A stretch of 64,000 nt of DNA, taken from Pseudoxanthomonas mexicana. GTDB taxonomy: Bacteria > Pseudomonadota > Gammaproteobacteria > Xanthomonadales > Xanthomonadaceae. Below are positions 17,989 to 26,331 of the stretch, piece after piece. A model generated the notes under the pieces. It ran no database searches. It had not been told where the DNA came from and worked only from the letters and a program-made list of their open reading frames with translations. Where the stretch lies: contig NZ_PDWV01000001.1 in NCBI RefSeq assembly GCF_010093385.1, positions 141,004 to 205,003 of the forward strand, given 5' to 3'. The number at the start of each line of letters is the position of its first letter. Within the stretch, counting starts at the first letter, position 1. The position numbers and the translations under genes were made by a program.

Positions 17989-18627
17989 ATGGACGCGATG
18001 GCCGCGCTGCAGTGGCTGGCGGGCGCGGTGGCGCTGGCGGTCCTGGCGCTGGCCGTGCCCCGGCTGCCCTGGCACAAGCTGCAGGGCGATCCCGAGGCCC
18101 AGCGCGTGCTGGGCATGGCGACCATGGCGCTGGTGCTGCTGCGCGTCTTCAACACCCATGGCCTGGCCGGCGTGCAGCTGAACTTCACCGGCGCGATGGT
18201 GGCGGTGCTGATGTTCGGCCCGGCGTTCGCCCTGTGGGCGCTGGCGGTCGCCTCGCTGGTGGCCTGGCCGTTCGGTTACGCGTGGCTGGGACCCGGCCCG
18301 GATTTCCTGGCCACGGCGGCAGTGCCGGTGGCACTGGGCCGGGCGTGGTCACGGTTCTGCGAACGCCGCTTGTCGCCCAATCTGTTCGTGTACGTGCTGG
18401 TGCAGGGCTTCCTGGGCGGCGCCCTGGCCATCGCGGCCAGCAACCTGGTCAAGCATCTCGCCGCGGTCTGGCTGGGGCTGCCGGGCGCCGGGTTCTACCT
18501 GCTGGCAACGCCGCTGATGATGTTCGGCGAGGCGTTCCTGTCCGGCGGGGCGATGGCGCTGATCGTGGTCTACCGTCCCCACTGGTGCAGCACATTCGAC
18601 GATGCGCGCTATCTCCGGTCGCGTTGA
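17989..18627 (+). CDS. CbiM-like energy-coupling-factor membrane protein
   Basis: 212 residues, mostly hydrophobic with about six membrane segments. The sequence NFTGAMVAVLMFGPAFALWA and the closing GEAFLSGGAMALIVVYRP resemble the CbiM/PF01891 family of ECF transporter S components, but the N-terminal metal-binding Met-His-Ile of true CbiM is absent. It begins 3 bases after kynA and is probably cotranscribed. No ATPase or T component is adjacent, so the transport substrate and even active transport are uncertain. Confidence 0.65.
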   Translation: MDAMAALQWLAGAVALAVLALAVPRLPWHKLQGDPEAQRVLGMATMALVLLRVFNTHGLAGVQLNFTGAMVAVLMFGPAFALWALAVASLVAWPFGYAWLGPGPDFLATAAVPVALGRAWSRFCERRLSPNLFVYVLVQGFLGGALAIAASNLVKHLAAVWLGLPGAGFYLLATPLMMFGEAFLSGGAMALIVVYRPHWCSTFDDARYLRSR

Positions 18628-18838
18628 CGGCACGAAGTCCGGAGGTATTCCCCCGTCGCGCAGGACGTCAATTTCCTGCGCAATCAGTCATTTGCGTCGC
18701 TGAATAGGCCGAAACGCCGCCCGCGGGGCAGTGTTTCATCGATTTGACGGGGGCTGGCCGTCTCGGTGATCCTCGCCCGTCCCGTGCCGGTTGCACGGGA
18801 AACCGAAATCCTGAACCACTTTTCTAGGGGGAGCCCGC

Positions 18839-20344
18839 ATGAGCGGAGCCGTCGACACGTCAACGCCGGAACGGATACCGGAATTCAAGCAACTGCTGGG
18901 GCATCCGCGCCCCCTGTGGATGCTGTTCATGACCGAGTTCTGGGAACGCTTCGCGTTCTATGGCATGCGGTGGGCCCTGGCCCTGTACATCGTCGCGCAG
19001 TTCTACGGAGGCGATAGCGCCGGCGAAGCGCCGGCCAGTCGCCTGTACGGCGCGTATCTGGCGCTGGTCTACGCGGCGGCGCTGTTCGGCGGCTACGTGG
19101 CCGACAAGGTCATCGGCTACCAGCGTTCGATCCTGCTGGGTGCGGTGGTCATGGCGGCGGGTCTGTTCATGATCATGTGGCCGGACGAGAACATCTTCAA
19201 ACTCGGCCTGGCCACGGTGATCGCGGGCAACGGCCTGTTCAAGCCGAACATCTCGACCATGGTCGGCAAGCTCTATCTGCAGGGCGATGATCGCCGCGAT
19301 TCCGGTTTCACCCTGTTCTACATGGGCATCAACTTGGGCGCGATGATCGCGCCATGGCTGACCGGCCTGCTGGCCGAGCGGATCATGGGCGGCTCGTCGG
19401 ACATGCCGGTCTACAAGGTCGTGTTCCTGGTCTCCGGCATCGGCATGCTGATTTCGCTGGTGTGGTTCTGGTTCGGGCGCAAGCAGCTCGAAGGCATCGG
19501 CCGGCCGATGCCGGGCACCGAGGGAGCCGGCCGCGTGCTGGTGACGGCGATCTGCACGCTGGTCGCCATCCCGGTCATCTACTTCCTGCTGTCGATCGGT
19601 GCCGGTGCCCTCCAGTGGATCCTGACCGCGCTGTTCGTGGCGCTGTGCGTGCTGATCCTGCGCGAAGGCTTCAAGGATGGGCCGGTGCGTCGCGACATGG
19701 CCATCGCCATGCTGATCATCTTCGCGTTCAACGTGCTGTTCTGGTGCTTCTTCGAGCAGGCCGGCAGTTCGTTCAACTTCCTCGCCCAGAACATCGTCAA
19801 TCGCGATTTCGGTGGCTGGACCTTCCCCGTGGGCTGGTTCCAGTCGGTGAATTCCATCGCCATCATCACGATGGCACCGCTGCTCGCCTGGCTGTGGGTG
19901 AAGCTGGGTAGCAACAACCCGTCGATTCCGCGCAAGTTCGGCCTGGGCCTGCTGTTCAACAGCCTTGCCTTCCTGCTGCTGATGTTCGCGCTGTCCAGCC
20001 TGGTGGATCCGCAGAGCCTGAAGATCCCGTTCTGGACCCTGTTCGCGGTCTATTGGATCCAGTCGATCGGCGAGCTATGCCTGTCGCCCATCGGCCTGTC
20101 GATGGTGACCAAGTTGGCGCCGGTGCGCCTGGTCGGCTTCGGCATGGGTGGCTGGTTCCTGTCCACCGCGATCGGCAACAACCTCTCCGGCATCTTCGCC
20201 AGCCACGTCAGTGGCGAGAGCGGGATGAGCGTGGAGTCCGCGTTGAGCGGCTATACCTTCGGGTTCTGGGCATTGTTGATCCCGGGCGTGCTGCTGTTCC
20301 TGATCGCGCCGCTGATCCAGCGCCTGATGCACGGCGTGAAGTGA
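18839..20344 (+). CDS. POT-family proton-coupled peptide transporter
   Basis: 501 residues with about 13-14 membrane segments. The family signature is near the start (MTEFWERFAFYGMRWALALY, the ExxER motif with the FYGM signature), followed by FGGYVADKVIG and GNGLFKPNISTMVG. These mark the POT/PTR (NRT1/PTR) major facilitator group, which imports di- and tripeptides with protons. A GGGGGAG site lies 5-6 bases before ATG 18839. A strong terminator at 20418-20446 ends the transcript. About 210 bases precede it, enough for a promoter, but I could not assign boxes. Confidence 0.92.
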   Translation: MSGAVDTSTPERIPEFKQLLGHPRPLWMLFMTEFWERFAFYGMRWALALYIVAQFYGGDSAGEAPASRLYGAYLALVYAAALFGGYVADKVIGYQRSILLGAVVMAAGLFMIMWPDENIFKLGLATVIAGNGLFKPNISTMVGKLYLQGDDRRDSGFTLFYMGINLGAMIAPWLTGLLAERIMGGSSDMPVYKVVFLVSGIGMLISLVWFWFGRKQLEGIGRPMPGTEGAGRVLVTAICTLVAIPVIYFLLSIGAGALQWILTALFVALCVLILREGFKDGPVRRDMAIAMLIIFAFNVLFWCFFEQAGSSFNFLAQNIVNRDFGGWTFPVGWFQSVNSIAIITMAPLLAWLWVKLGSNNPSIPRKFGLGLLFNSLAFLLLMFALSSLVDPQSLKIPFWTLFAVYWIQSIGELCLSPIGLSMVTKLAPVRLVGFGMGGWFLSTAIGNNLSGIFASHVSGESGMSVESALSGYTFGFWALLIPGVLLFLIAPLIQRLMHGVK

Positions 20345-20417
20345 CGCATCGGCGCGTGCCCCAAGGGCGCGCGCCTTTGCCGATGCGTCATCTCCGCGCA
20401 AGCGGGGATCCAGTGAA

Positions 20418-20446
20418 AACGGCGGCCATGGGCCGCCGTTTTTTTT
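20418..20446 (+). terminator. Strong Rho-independent terminator after POT gene
   Basis: A 10-bp perfect stem (AACGGCGGCC 20418-20427, GGCCGCCGTT 20431-20440) with a 3-base loop ATG and an 8-T tract (20439-20446). Confidence 0.9.
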
Positions 20447-20447
20447 C

Positions 20448-20512
20448 GTAGAGCGGAGCTTGCTCCGCTGCTGTCGGGTTGGTACATCGCGCAGCCGAGA
20501 GCTCGGCTCTAC
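20448..20512. repeat. SMAG-like repeat pair (second subtype)
   Basis: GTAGAGCGGAGCTTGCTCCG+CTGCT at 20448-20472 is a GTAG-ended hairpin. At 20492-20512 CAGCCGAGAGCTCGGCTCTA+C is a CTAC-ended hairpin in the opposite orientation. The stems differ in sequence but the ends match. A related unit is at 33160. Confidence 0.7.
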
Positions 20513-20525
20513 GTAAGCGGGCCGC

Positions 20526-20999
20526 TCAGCCCTCGATGCGCCTGACGCCTTCCCCGGCCAGCTTGTCGATCAGCCGGTCCAGCATCGTCCGCTCCTCTTC
20601 GGTCAGCGGTTCCAGCATGCGCTGGTGGTATTCGATGACCATCGGCGCGACCTCGTCGTAGACCCGGAAGCCTTCGTCGGTCAGCGCCAGCACCGAGCGG
20701 CGGCGGTCGTCGCCGTGGATCTCGCGCTGGATCAGCGCCCGTTCCAGCAGGCGGGCCACCGCCCGGCTGACCGCCACCTTGTCCATCGCGGTCCGGGCGG
20801 CCACCTCGCCGGCCGACAGGCCCGGGAAGCGCCCCAGCACCGCCATGACCCGCCATTCGGTGATCGCCAGGCCGAAACGGCGGTGGTACTCGCGGGAAAT
20901 CGCCCCGCTGATCCGGTTGGACAGCACGCTCAGCCGGTACGAAAACAGGCGGTCGAGGTCGAAATCGGCGTGGACGACGGGGTTGGCGGGTTCGCTCAT
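20526..20999 (-). CDS. MarR-family regulator, likely of hppD
   Basis: 157 residues with the MarR winged helix: LAITEWRVMAVLGRFPGLSAGEVAARTAMDKVAVSRAVARLLERALIQRE (about 46-96) and the wing GDDRRRSVLALTDEG (97-111). It faces hppD across 76 bases containing a perfect 14-bp palindrome. In Pseudomonas and other groups, aromatic-catabolic MarR/IclR types control hpd and hmgA. The divergent layout and the palindrome support a role as local repressor of 4-hydroxyphenylpyruvate breakdown, with a tyrosine-pathway intermediate as likely effector (inference). Confidence 0.88.
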   Translation of the reverse strand: MSEPANPVVHADFDLDRLFSYRLSVLSNRISGAISREYHRRFGLAITEWRVMAVLGRFPGLSAGEVAARTAMDKVAVSRAVARLLERALIQREIHGDDRRRSVLALTDEGFRVYDEVAPMVIEYHQRMLEPLTEEERTMLDRLIDKLAGEGVRRIEG

Positions 21000-21012
21000 G
21001 CTGCGCTGCTAC

Positions 21013-21041
21013 TTGTGGGTGGTTTCAGCTGAAACTATATT
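21013..21041 (+). promoter_or_regulatory. hppD promoter with palindromic operator
   Basis: The -35 box TTGTGG (21013-21018) and -10 box TATATT (21036-21041) are 17 bases apart. The spacer contains the perfect palindrome GTTTCAGCTGAAAC at 21022-21035, directly abutting the -10. A MarR dimer bound there would block RNA polymerase at hppD; the marR start (20999) is 23 bases from the palindrome, so autoregulation is also possible. Confidence 0.7.
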
Positions 21042-21075
21042 GGGGCGTATTCCGGCAAGCCTAGCGAGGTGCCCC

Positions 21076-22173
21076 ATGAACGCACAACCCAACCTGGGCA
21101 TGCAGCCCACGACGTTCGACAACCCGATGGGCATCGACGGCTTCGAATTCGTCGAGTTCGCCGCCCCCGCCGGCCAGGTCCATCACCTGCACGACTACTT
21201 CCGCAAGCTGGGTTTCGTCCAGGTCGCGCGGCACAAGACGCGGCCGATCAGCACCTACCGTCAGGGCGACTGTACGTTCCTGATCAACGAAGATCCGGAC
21301 TCCTTCGCCGCCCGCTTCGCGGCCCAGCATGGTCCCAGTGCCTGCGGTTTCGCGATCCGGGTGAAGAAACTGGCCGAGTGGGCGCGCGTGCAGGCGCTGA
21401 AGAACGGTGCCGAATCGTTCGACGCCGCCGACGAACTGACCAAGGCCGTTGCCGCGCCGGTCATCAAGGGCATCGGCGACTGCATGCTCTATATCGTCGA
21501 CCGTTACGACGACAAGGGCACCATCCATGACCCGGACTACGAATACCTGCCCGGCGTGGACCTGATGCCGAAAGGCTTCGGGCTGACCTTCATCGACCAC
21601 CTGACCCACAACCTCTACCACGGCAACATGGCCAAGTGGGCGGACTACTACGAGCGGTTGTTCAACTTCCGCGAAATCCGCTACTTCGATATCAAGGGCG
21701 CCAAGACCGGCCTGCTGTCCAAGGCGATGACCGCGCCGGACGGCATGGTGCGCATCCCGCTCAACGAGTCCAGCGATCCGAAGAGCCAGATCAACGAGTA
21801 CCTGGACGCCTACAAGGGCGAGGGCATCCAGCACATCGCCTGCTTCACCGACGATATCTACACGACGGTGGAGAAGATGCGCGAGGCGGGGGTGGAATTC
21901 CTGGATACGCCGGATACGTACTTCGAGGTGATCGACCAGCGCATCCCCAACCACGGCGAGGACGTCGCGCGGCTGGCGCGCAACAAGATCCTGATCGACG
22001 CCGACGTGGAGACCAAGCAGCGCAAGCTGTTGCAGATCTTCACCCAGAACGCGCTGGGGCCGATCTTCTTCGAGATCATCCAGCGCAAGGGCAACGAAGG
22101 CTTCGGCGAGGGCAACTTCCAGGCGCTGTTCGAGAGCATCGAGCGGGACCAGATGAAGCGCGGGGTGCTGTAG
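21076..22173 (+). CDS. hppD: 4-hydroxyphenylpyruvate dioxygenase
   Basis: 365 residues. It converts 4-hydroxyphenylpyruvate to homogentisate with non-heme iron. The fold has two VOC repeats. The iron ligands are His in FIDHLTHNL (about 178), His in GIQHIACFTDD (about 257), and Glu in FFEIIQRKG (about 336), with the C-terminal helix GEGNFQALFESIERDQ covering the site. Start ATG 21076 follows GAGGTG. The next pathway gene hmgA lies downstream but is separated by a DUF559 cassette, so cotranscription of the two is uncertain. Confidence 0.95.
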   Translation: MNAQPNLGMQPTTFDNPMGIDGFEFVEFAAPAGQVHHLHDYFRKLGFVQVARHKTRPISTYRQGDCTFLINEDPDSFAARFAAQHGPSACGFAIRVKKLAEWARVQALKNGAESFDAADELTKAVAAPVIKGIGDCMLYIVDRYDDKGTIHDPDYEYLPGVDLMPKGFGLTFIDHLTHNLYHGNMAKWADYYERLFNFREIRYFDIKGAKTGLLSKAMTAPDGMVRIPLNESSDPKSQINEYLDAYKGEGIQHIACFTDDIYTTVEKMREAGVEFLDTPDTYFEVIDQRIPNHGEDVARLARNKILIDADVETKQRKLLQIFTQNALGPIFFEIIQRKGNEGFGEGNFQALFESIERDQMKRGVL

Positions 22174-22186
22174 GCTCCCGCTCCAA

Positions 22187-22224
22187 GCCCCTCTCCCTGC
22201 GGGAGAGGGGTTGGGGTGAGGGGC
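22187..22224 (+). repeat. Left inverted repeat of the DUF559 cassette
   Basis: A 38-base element: a hairpin GCCCCTCTCCC-TGC-GGGAGAGGGG followed by TTGGGGTGAGGGGC. It is the near-exact reverse complement (36 of 38) of 22593-22630. Confidence 0.85.
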
Positions 22225-22236
22225 AGGAGAACCACG

Positions 22237-22635
22237 ATGAAGATCCACCGCAGACCTCCCATGGCGACCCGATCCCTCGAGCGTGCGCGGGAACTGCGTA
22301 GTGGTTCGACGGATGCGGAGCGTAAGCTGTGGTCGGTCTTGCGTGGAGGCAACATCGACGGGCTGAAATTCCGCCGACAGCATTCCATTCCCCCCTATAC
22401 GGTCGACTTCTGCTGCTTGTCCGCTGGTCTGGTGGTTGAAGTCGATGGATCGCAGCACTCGGAAGAATCGGATCGCGCGCGAACCCGGTTTCTGGGGTCG
22501 AAAGGTTTCACTGTCCTGCGCTTCTGGGACAACGACGTACTGACGCAGATTGAAGCGGTGGTCGAGGCGATCTGCCGGACCGTCTCACCATCGCCCCTCA
22601 CCCCAACCCCTCTCCCGTCGGGAGAGGGGCTTTGA
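22237..22635 (+). CDS. DUF559 endonuclease-like protein
   Basis: 132 residues. DUF559 belongs to the restriction-endonuclease-like (Vsr/type II) fold group. The conserved pattern is visible: [39 protein letters not shown] and [12 protein letters not shown], giving the D-x(n)-ExD-type catalytic triad (Asp in TVDF, Glu/Asp in EVDG), then [18 protein letters not shown] precedes ATG 22237. The last 17 or so codons ([17 protein letters not shown]) are encoded by the right flanking repeat. No methylase partner is near. The biological role of these genes is unknown; repair or mobile-element maintenance are guesses. Confidence 0.88.
   Translation: MKIHRRPPMATRSLERARELRSGSTDAERKLWSVLRGGNIDGLKFRRQHSIPPYTVDFCCLSAGLVVEVDGSQHSEESDRARTRFLGSKGFTVLRFWDNDVLTQIEAVVEAICRTVSPSPLTPTPLPSGEGL
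22593..22630 (+). repeat. Right inverted repeat of the DUF559 cassette
   Basis: Element GCCCCTCACCCCAACCCCTC...GAGAGGGGC, mirror of 22187-22224 and differing only in the hairpin loop. It encodes the C-terminal tail of the DUF559 protein and ends 5 bases before its stop codon ends. Confidence 0.85.
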
Positions 22636-22646
22636 AGGCATCGAAA

Positions 22647-23954
22647 ATGAAGATGTGCACTGACGGCGATTACCAGACCGGCTTCGGCAACCACTTCGCC
22701 AGCGAGGCGATTCCCGGCACGCTGCCGGAAGGCCGCAACTCGCCCCAGCGGGTGGCGCACGGGCTGTACGCCGAACAGCTCAGCGGCACCGCCTTCACCG
22801 CGCCGCGGGCGGAGAACCGGCGCAGCTGGCTGTACCGCATCCGCCCGGCGGCGATGCACGGGCCGTTCCAGCCCTACGCGCAGCACCGCCTGCACAGCGA
22901 TTTCAGCGCCGGACCGGTGTCGCCCGACCAGATGCGCTGGTCGCCGCTGCCCATGCCGGAGTCGCCGACGGACTTCGTCGACGGCCTGTACACGATGGCC
23001 GGGAACGGCGGGCCGGAAGGCCAGCACGGCGTCGGCATCCACCTGTACGCCGCCAACCGGTCGATGCAGGGGCGCTACTTCTACGACGCCGATGGCGAGT
23101 TGCTGATCGTCCCGCAGCAGGGGCGCCTGCGCATCGCCACCGAGTTCGGCGTGATCGAGATCGAACCGCAGCAGATCGCCGTGATCCCGCGCGGCGTGCG
23201 CTTCCTGGTCGAATTGCCCGATGGCGAGGCGCGCGGCTATGTCTGCGAGAACTTCGGTGCAGCGCTGCGCTTGCCGGACCTGGGGCCCATCGGCTCCAAC
23301 GGCCTGGCCAATCCACGCGATTTCGAGACGCCGGTGGCGGCCTACGAGGACGTGGAAGGCGAGTTCGAACTGATCGCCAAGTTCCAGGGCCACCTGTGGC
23401 GCGCGGACATCGGCCATTCGCCGCTCGACGTGGTGGGCTGGCATGGCAACTACGCGCCCTACCGCTACGACCTGCGCCGGTTCAACACCATCGGCTCGAT
23501 CAGCTACGACCATCCGGATCCGTCGATCTTCCTGGTGCTGCCCTCGCCCAGCGATCCGCCGGGCGGGGGCAACATGGACTTCGTGATCTTCCCGCCGCGC
23601 TGGCTGGTGGCGCAGGACACGTTCCGTCCGCCGTGGTTCCACCGCAACATCGCCAGCGAGTTCATGGGCCTGATCCATGGCGTGTACGACGCCAAGGCCG
23701 AGGGCTTCGCGCCGGGTGGTGCGTCGCTGCACAACTGCATGACGGGTCATGGGCCCGATGCGGCGACCTTCGAGAAGGCGTCGAACGCCGACCTGTCGAA
23801 GCCGGATGTCATCGACGACACGATGGCCTTCATGTTCGAGACGCGCGCGGTGATCCGCCCCACCCGCCAGGCGGTCGAAGCCGCGCATCGCCAGCGCGAC
23901 TACCAGGCCTGCTGGGCCGGCCTGCGCAGGCACTTCGTGCCGCCGCAGGCCTGA
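22647..23954 (+). CDS. hmgA: Homogentisate 1,2-dioxygenase
   Basis: 435 residues from ATG 22647 (a second in-frame ATG is at 22653). It opens the homogentisate ring to maleylacetoacetate with ferrous iron. Landmarks are [13 protein letters not shown] at the N-terminus, [20 protein letters not shown], the Fe-ligand region PPRWLV...[14 protein letters not shown] with His and Glu, and [15 protein letters not shown] with a further His. Size and motifs match the family. It overlaps no upstream gene except that the DUF559 stop lies 12 bases before. The next enzymes (maiA, fahA) are not in the window. Confidence 0.95.
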   Translation: MKMCTDGDYQTGFGNHFASEAIPGTLPEGRNSPQRVAHGLYAEQLSGTAFTAPRAENRRSWLYRIRPAAMHGPFQPYAQHRLHSDFSAGPVSPDQMRWSPLPMPESPTDFVDGLYTMAGNGGPEGQHGVGIHLYAANRSMQGRYFYDADGELLIVPQQGRLRIATEFGVIEIEPQQIAVIPRGVRFLVELPDGEARGYVCENFGAALRLPDLGPIGSNGLANPRDFETPVAAYEDVEGEFELIAKFQGHLWRADIGHSPLDVVGWHGNYAPYRYDLRRFNTIGSISYDHPDPSIFLVLPSPSDPPGGGNMDFVIFPPRWLVAQDTFRPPWFHRNIASEFMGLIHGVYDAKAEGFAPGGASLHNCMTGHGPDAATFEKASNADLSKPDVIDDTMAFMFETRAVIRPTRQAVEAAHRQRDYQACWAGLRRHFVPPQA

Positions 23955-23960
23955 GACCCC

Positions 23961-24494
23961 TCAGGAAAGGGACGCGTCGGCGCGGGCGTCCAGCAAAGCC
24001 TGCATGCGCCGCAGCGGCGCGTGCGGCAGCGCTTCGAACAGCCGGTCGCGGATGCGGCCGGCCAGCGTGGGCGCGACGCGGCCCTCGAGGAAGCCGTATG
24101 CATCGGCCAGTGCTTCGAGCAGGGCCTCGTCATCCAGTCGTGCCTGCAGCCGGCCGCGATGATGTGCGGCCTCGGGGTCGCGCTGCAGTTCCAGCATGCC
24201 CGACAGGTAGACCTTGGCCGCCACCAGCGAGCGACGCGTACCCGTCGAAGGCGTGATGGGTACCGCGCCCGAGGGTGGCGGCTGCACGGCCTGCTGCGTG
24301 GAGGGAGCCACCAGGTAGCCCGCCGAGACCAGGCGCTGCACCAGCAGCGGCGCGTCCTGTCCCAGCAGCCGCACCAGTTCGGCTAGGTCGCGTTGCCCAT
24401 CGCAGAGGATCAGTGCGCGCCGCTCGCGCATGCCCAGCGCACCCGAGTGGGTCTGCAGCGGCTGCCGGGCGGGGTCGGTCTTGATCGGGCGCAT
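23961..24494 (-). CDS. Conserved hypothetical protein
   Basis: 177 residues from ATG 24494. A short helical/winged segment, RRALILCDGQRDLAELVRLLGQDAPLLVQRLVSAGYLV (about 26-62), resembles a winged-helix or PqqD-like module, followed by a proline/threonine linker and a helical second half (LVAAKVYLSGMLELQRD...RLFEALPHAPLRRMQALLD). No catalytic residues, signal peptide or membrane segment are apparent. It converges on hmgA with 6 bases between stops. Its function is unknown. Confidence 0.55.
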   Translation of the reverse strand: MRPIKTDPARQPLQTHSGALGMRERRALILCDGQRDLAELVRLLGQDAPLLVQRLVSAGYLVAPSTQQAVQPPPSGAVPITPSTGTRRSLVAAKVYLSGMLELQRDPEAAHHRGRLQARLDDEALLEALADAYGFLEGRVAPTLAGRIRDRLFEALPHAPLRRMQALLDARADASLS

Positions 24495-24617
24495 GGCGGG
24501 CGGAGGGCGAGTGCGCGCGCAGGCTAGGCCGCGGTGATGAAGTGCGGATGACAGCGGCATTCGCGGCGACTTAACGCCGCGACGCTACGATTCAGGTTTG
24601 TGCAATGGAGAGAGCCG

Positions 24618-25238
24618 ATGAAGTCGTTGTTGCCCCTCGTGATGGCGGTCACGCTGTTGTCCGCGTGCCAGCGCGACCCGGCCGCCGCGCCCGCGACCGA
24701 ACCGCAGACCACCGCGACCGCCACGCCGATGGCCGAAGCTCCCGCGCCCACGCCTGCCGCCGACGACACGGCGGCGCCGGCCGGACCGGTCAGCCAGGCG
24801 AGTTTCCTGGGCTACGGCGACATGAAGCTGGGGAGCACGGTTGAAGAGGCGCGCGCTGCCTGGGGCGGCGAACTCAACGGCGCACCGATGGAGGGCACGA
24901 CCTGCCACTACCTGTGGCCGAAGTGGATCACGCGGCCCGCCGACTTCGCCTTCATGATGGAAGACGGCAGGTTCGTCCGCTACGACGTGGGCACGGACAA
25001 GGAAACCGCGCCGGGTGGCGGCAAGGTCGGCATGAGCGTGGAGGAACTGCAGAAGCTCTACGGTGGCGCGCTGAAGGGGGCGCCGCACAAGTACACGCAG
25101 GGTGGCCAGTACCTGTCCATGGACGCCGGCGACGTGGCGCCGACCAGGCTGGTGTTCGAGGTCGACGCAGCCGACAAGGTCACGTCGTGGCGCGTGGGCC
25201 TGTCGCCGCAGGTGGAGTACGTCGAAGGCTGTTCCTGA
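24618..25238 (+). CDS. Putative lipoprotein with low-complexity linker
   Basis: 206 residues. A lipoprotein signal (MKSLLPLVMAVTLLSAC, lipobox LSAC, Cys17) is followed by an Ala/Pro/Thr-rich tether to about residue 58, then a compact domain (FLGYGDMKLGSTVEEARAAW, CHYLWP, VGMSVEELQKLYGG). The pattern GMSVEEL...LY is like lectin-type/BLIP-like modules with two similar halves (about 60-125 and 130-200), but I cannot assign a family with confidence. It probably sits in the outer membrane or periplasm. It is followed 51 bases later by a cation exchanger. Confidence 0.6.
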   Translation: MKSLLPLVMAVTLLSACQRDPAAAPATEPQTTATATPMAEAPAPTPAADDTAAPAGPVSQASFLGYGDMKLGSTVEEARAAWGGELNGAPMEGTTCHYLWPKWITRPADFAFMMEDGRFVRYDVGTDKETAPGGGKVGMSVEELQKLYGGALKGAPHKYTQGGQYLSMDAGDVAPTRLVFEVDAADKVTSWRVGLSPQVEYVEGCS

Positions 25239-25289
25239 GGAAGCGGGGCGGCATAGAATCCCTGCCATCCACGAGGGGAGGGCGGGGCG

Positions 25290-26240
25290 ATGACGGAAGC
25301 CTGGGGATATTTCGCGCTGGGCCTGCTGCTGCTGGCGCTGGGCGGCGACTCCATCGTCAAGGGCGCATCGGGCCTGGCGCAGAGGATCGGGGCGTCGCCG
25401 TTCGTGGCGGGCCTGCTGCTGATCGCCTTCGGTACCTCGCTGCCGGAACTGGCGGTCAATGCGCGCGCGGTGTGGGTCGGTTCCCAGGAACTGGCCCTCG
25501 GCAATGCCGTCGGCAGCAACATCGTCAACCTGGGGCTGACGCTGGGGCTGGCCGCCGTGGTCGCGCCGCTCCTCGTGCGGATGCGGGTGCTTTCGCCCCT
25601 GCTGGTGCTGCTGGCGCTGGCGTCGCTGGCGCTCATCGTGTTCGGTCTGGACGGCGTGGTGGGGCGGGGCGAGGGAATGGCCCTGCTGCTGGGCTTCGTG
25701 GCGGCCCTGGCATTCCTGCTGGCGCGCGCATCGCGCGAAGACGCGGGCGTGCGCGCGGAGGTCGAGGCGTTCGCCGCCACGCGCACGGTGCTGTGGATGA
25801 ACCTGCTGCGCTTCGTGGTGGCCGCTGCGCTGCTTTACTACGGCGCGCGCTTCGTCGTGCAGGGTGCGCCGGTGATCGGTGCCCACTGGGGTCTTTCGCC
25901 GCTGCTGACCGGCCTTCTGCCGGTGGCCATCGGCACTGCGCTGCCGGAGATCGCGGCCGCCGCGATGGCGGCGCGTCGCGGGCAGGGGGACATGGTGGCC
26001 GGGCACGTGATCGGTTCGAGCCTGTTCAATCTGCTGGTGGTGGTGGGCGGCATGGCGGCCTTCCGCCCCATGGCGCTGCCGGAGTCGTTCGTCCGGCTGG
26101 AACTGCCCGCCGCCATCGCCTTCGTGCTGGTGCTGTATCCGATGCTGCGCGGCGACCTGCGCATCAGCCGCACGGAAGGCGGTCTGCTGCTGGCGGCCTT
26201 CGCGGGTTGGGTGCTACTGGAGATCGCGCTGCTCGCCTGA
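25290..26240 (+). CDS. CaCA-family Ca2+/Na+ exchanger
   Basis: 316 residues, ten to eleven membrane segments. The two alpha-repeats that form the ion site are clear: GTSLPELAVN with GNAVGSNIVNLG near 50-85, and GTALPEIAAA with GHVIGSSLFNLL near 210-250. It resembles the YrbG/K-dependent exchanger type. The protein likely exchanges Ca2+ or Na+ across the inner membrane. A GAGGGGAGG site precedes the start. It lies just ahead of the Mrp antiporter operon, so the two cation systems are neighbours but have separate starts. Confidence 0.9.
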   Translation: MTEAWGYFALGLLLLALGGDSIVKGASGLAQRIGASPFVAGLLLIAFGTSLPELAVNARAVWVGSQELALGNAVGSNIVNLGLTLGLAAVVAPLLVRMRVLSPLLVLLALASLALIVFGLDGVVGRGEGMALLLGFVAALAFLLARASREDAGVRAEVEAFAATRTVLWMNLLRFVVAAALLYYGARFVVQGAPVIGAHWGLSPLLTGLLPVAIGTALPEIAAAAMAARRGQGDMVAGHVIGSSLFNLLVVVGGMAAFRPMALPESFVRLELPAAIAFVLVLYPMLRGDLRISRTEGGLLLAAFAGWVLLEIALLA

Positions 26241-26331
26241 CTGAATGACGGCTCAGGCAGCTGTGAACGGGTTTGTTAAACTCGGGGCGATTGCTCGCGA
26301 ATGACGCATTCCCTGCAACGCAAGGCGGTTG

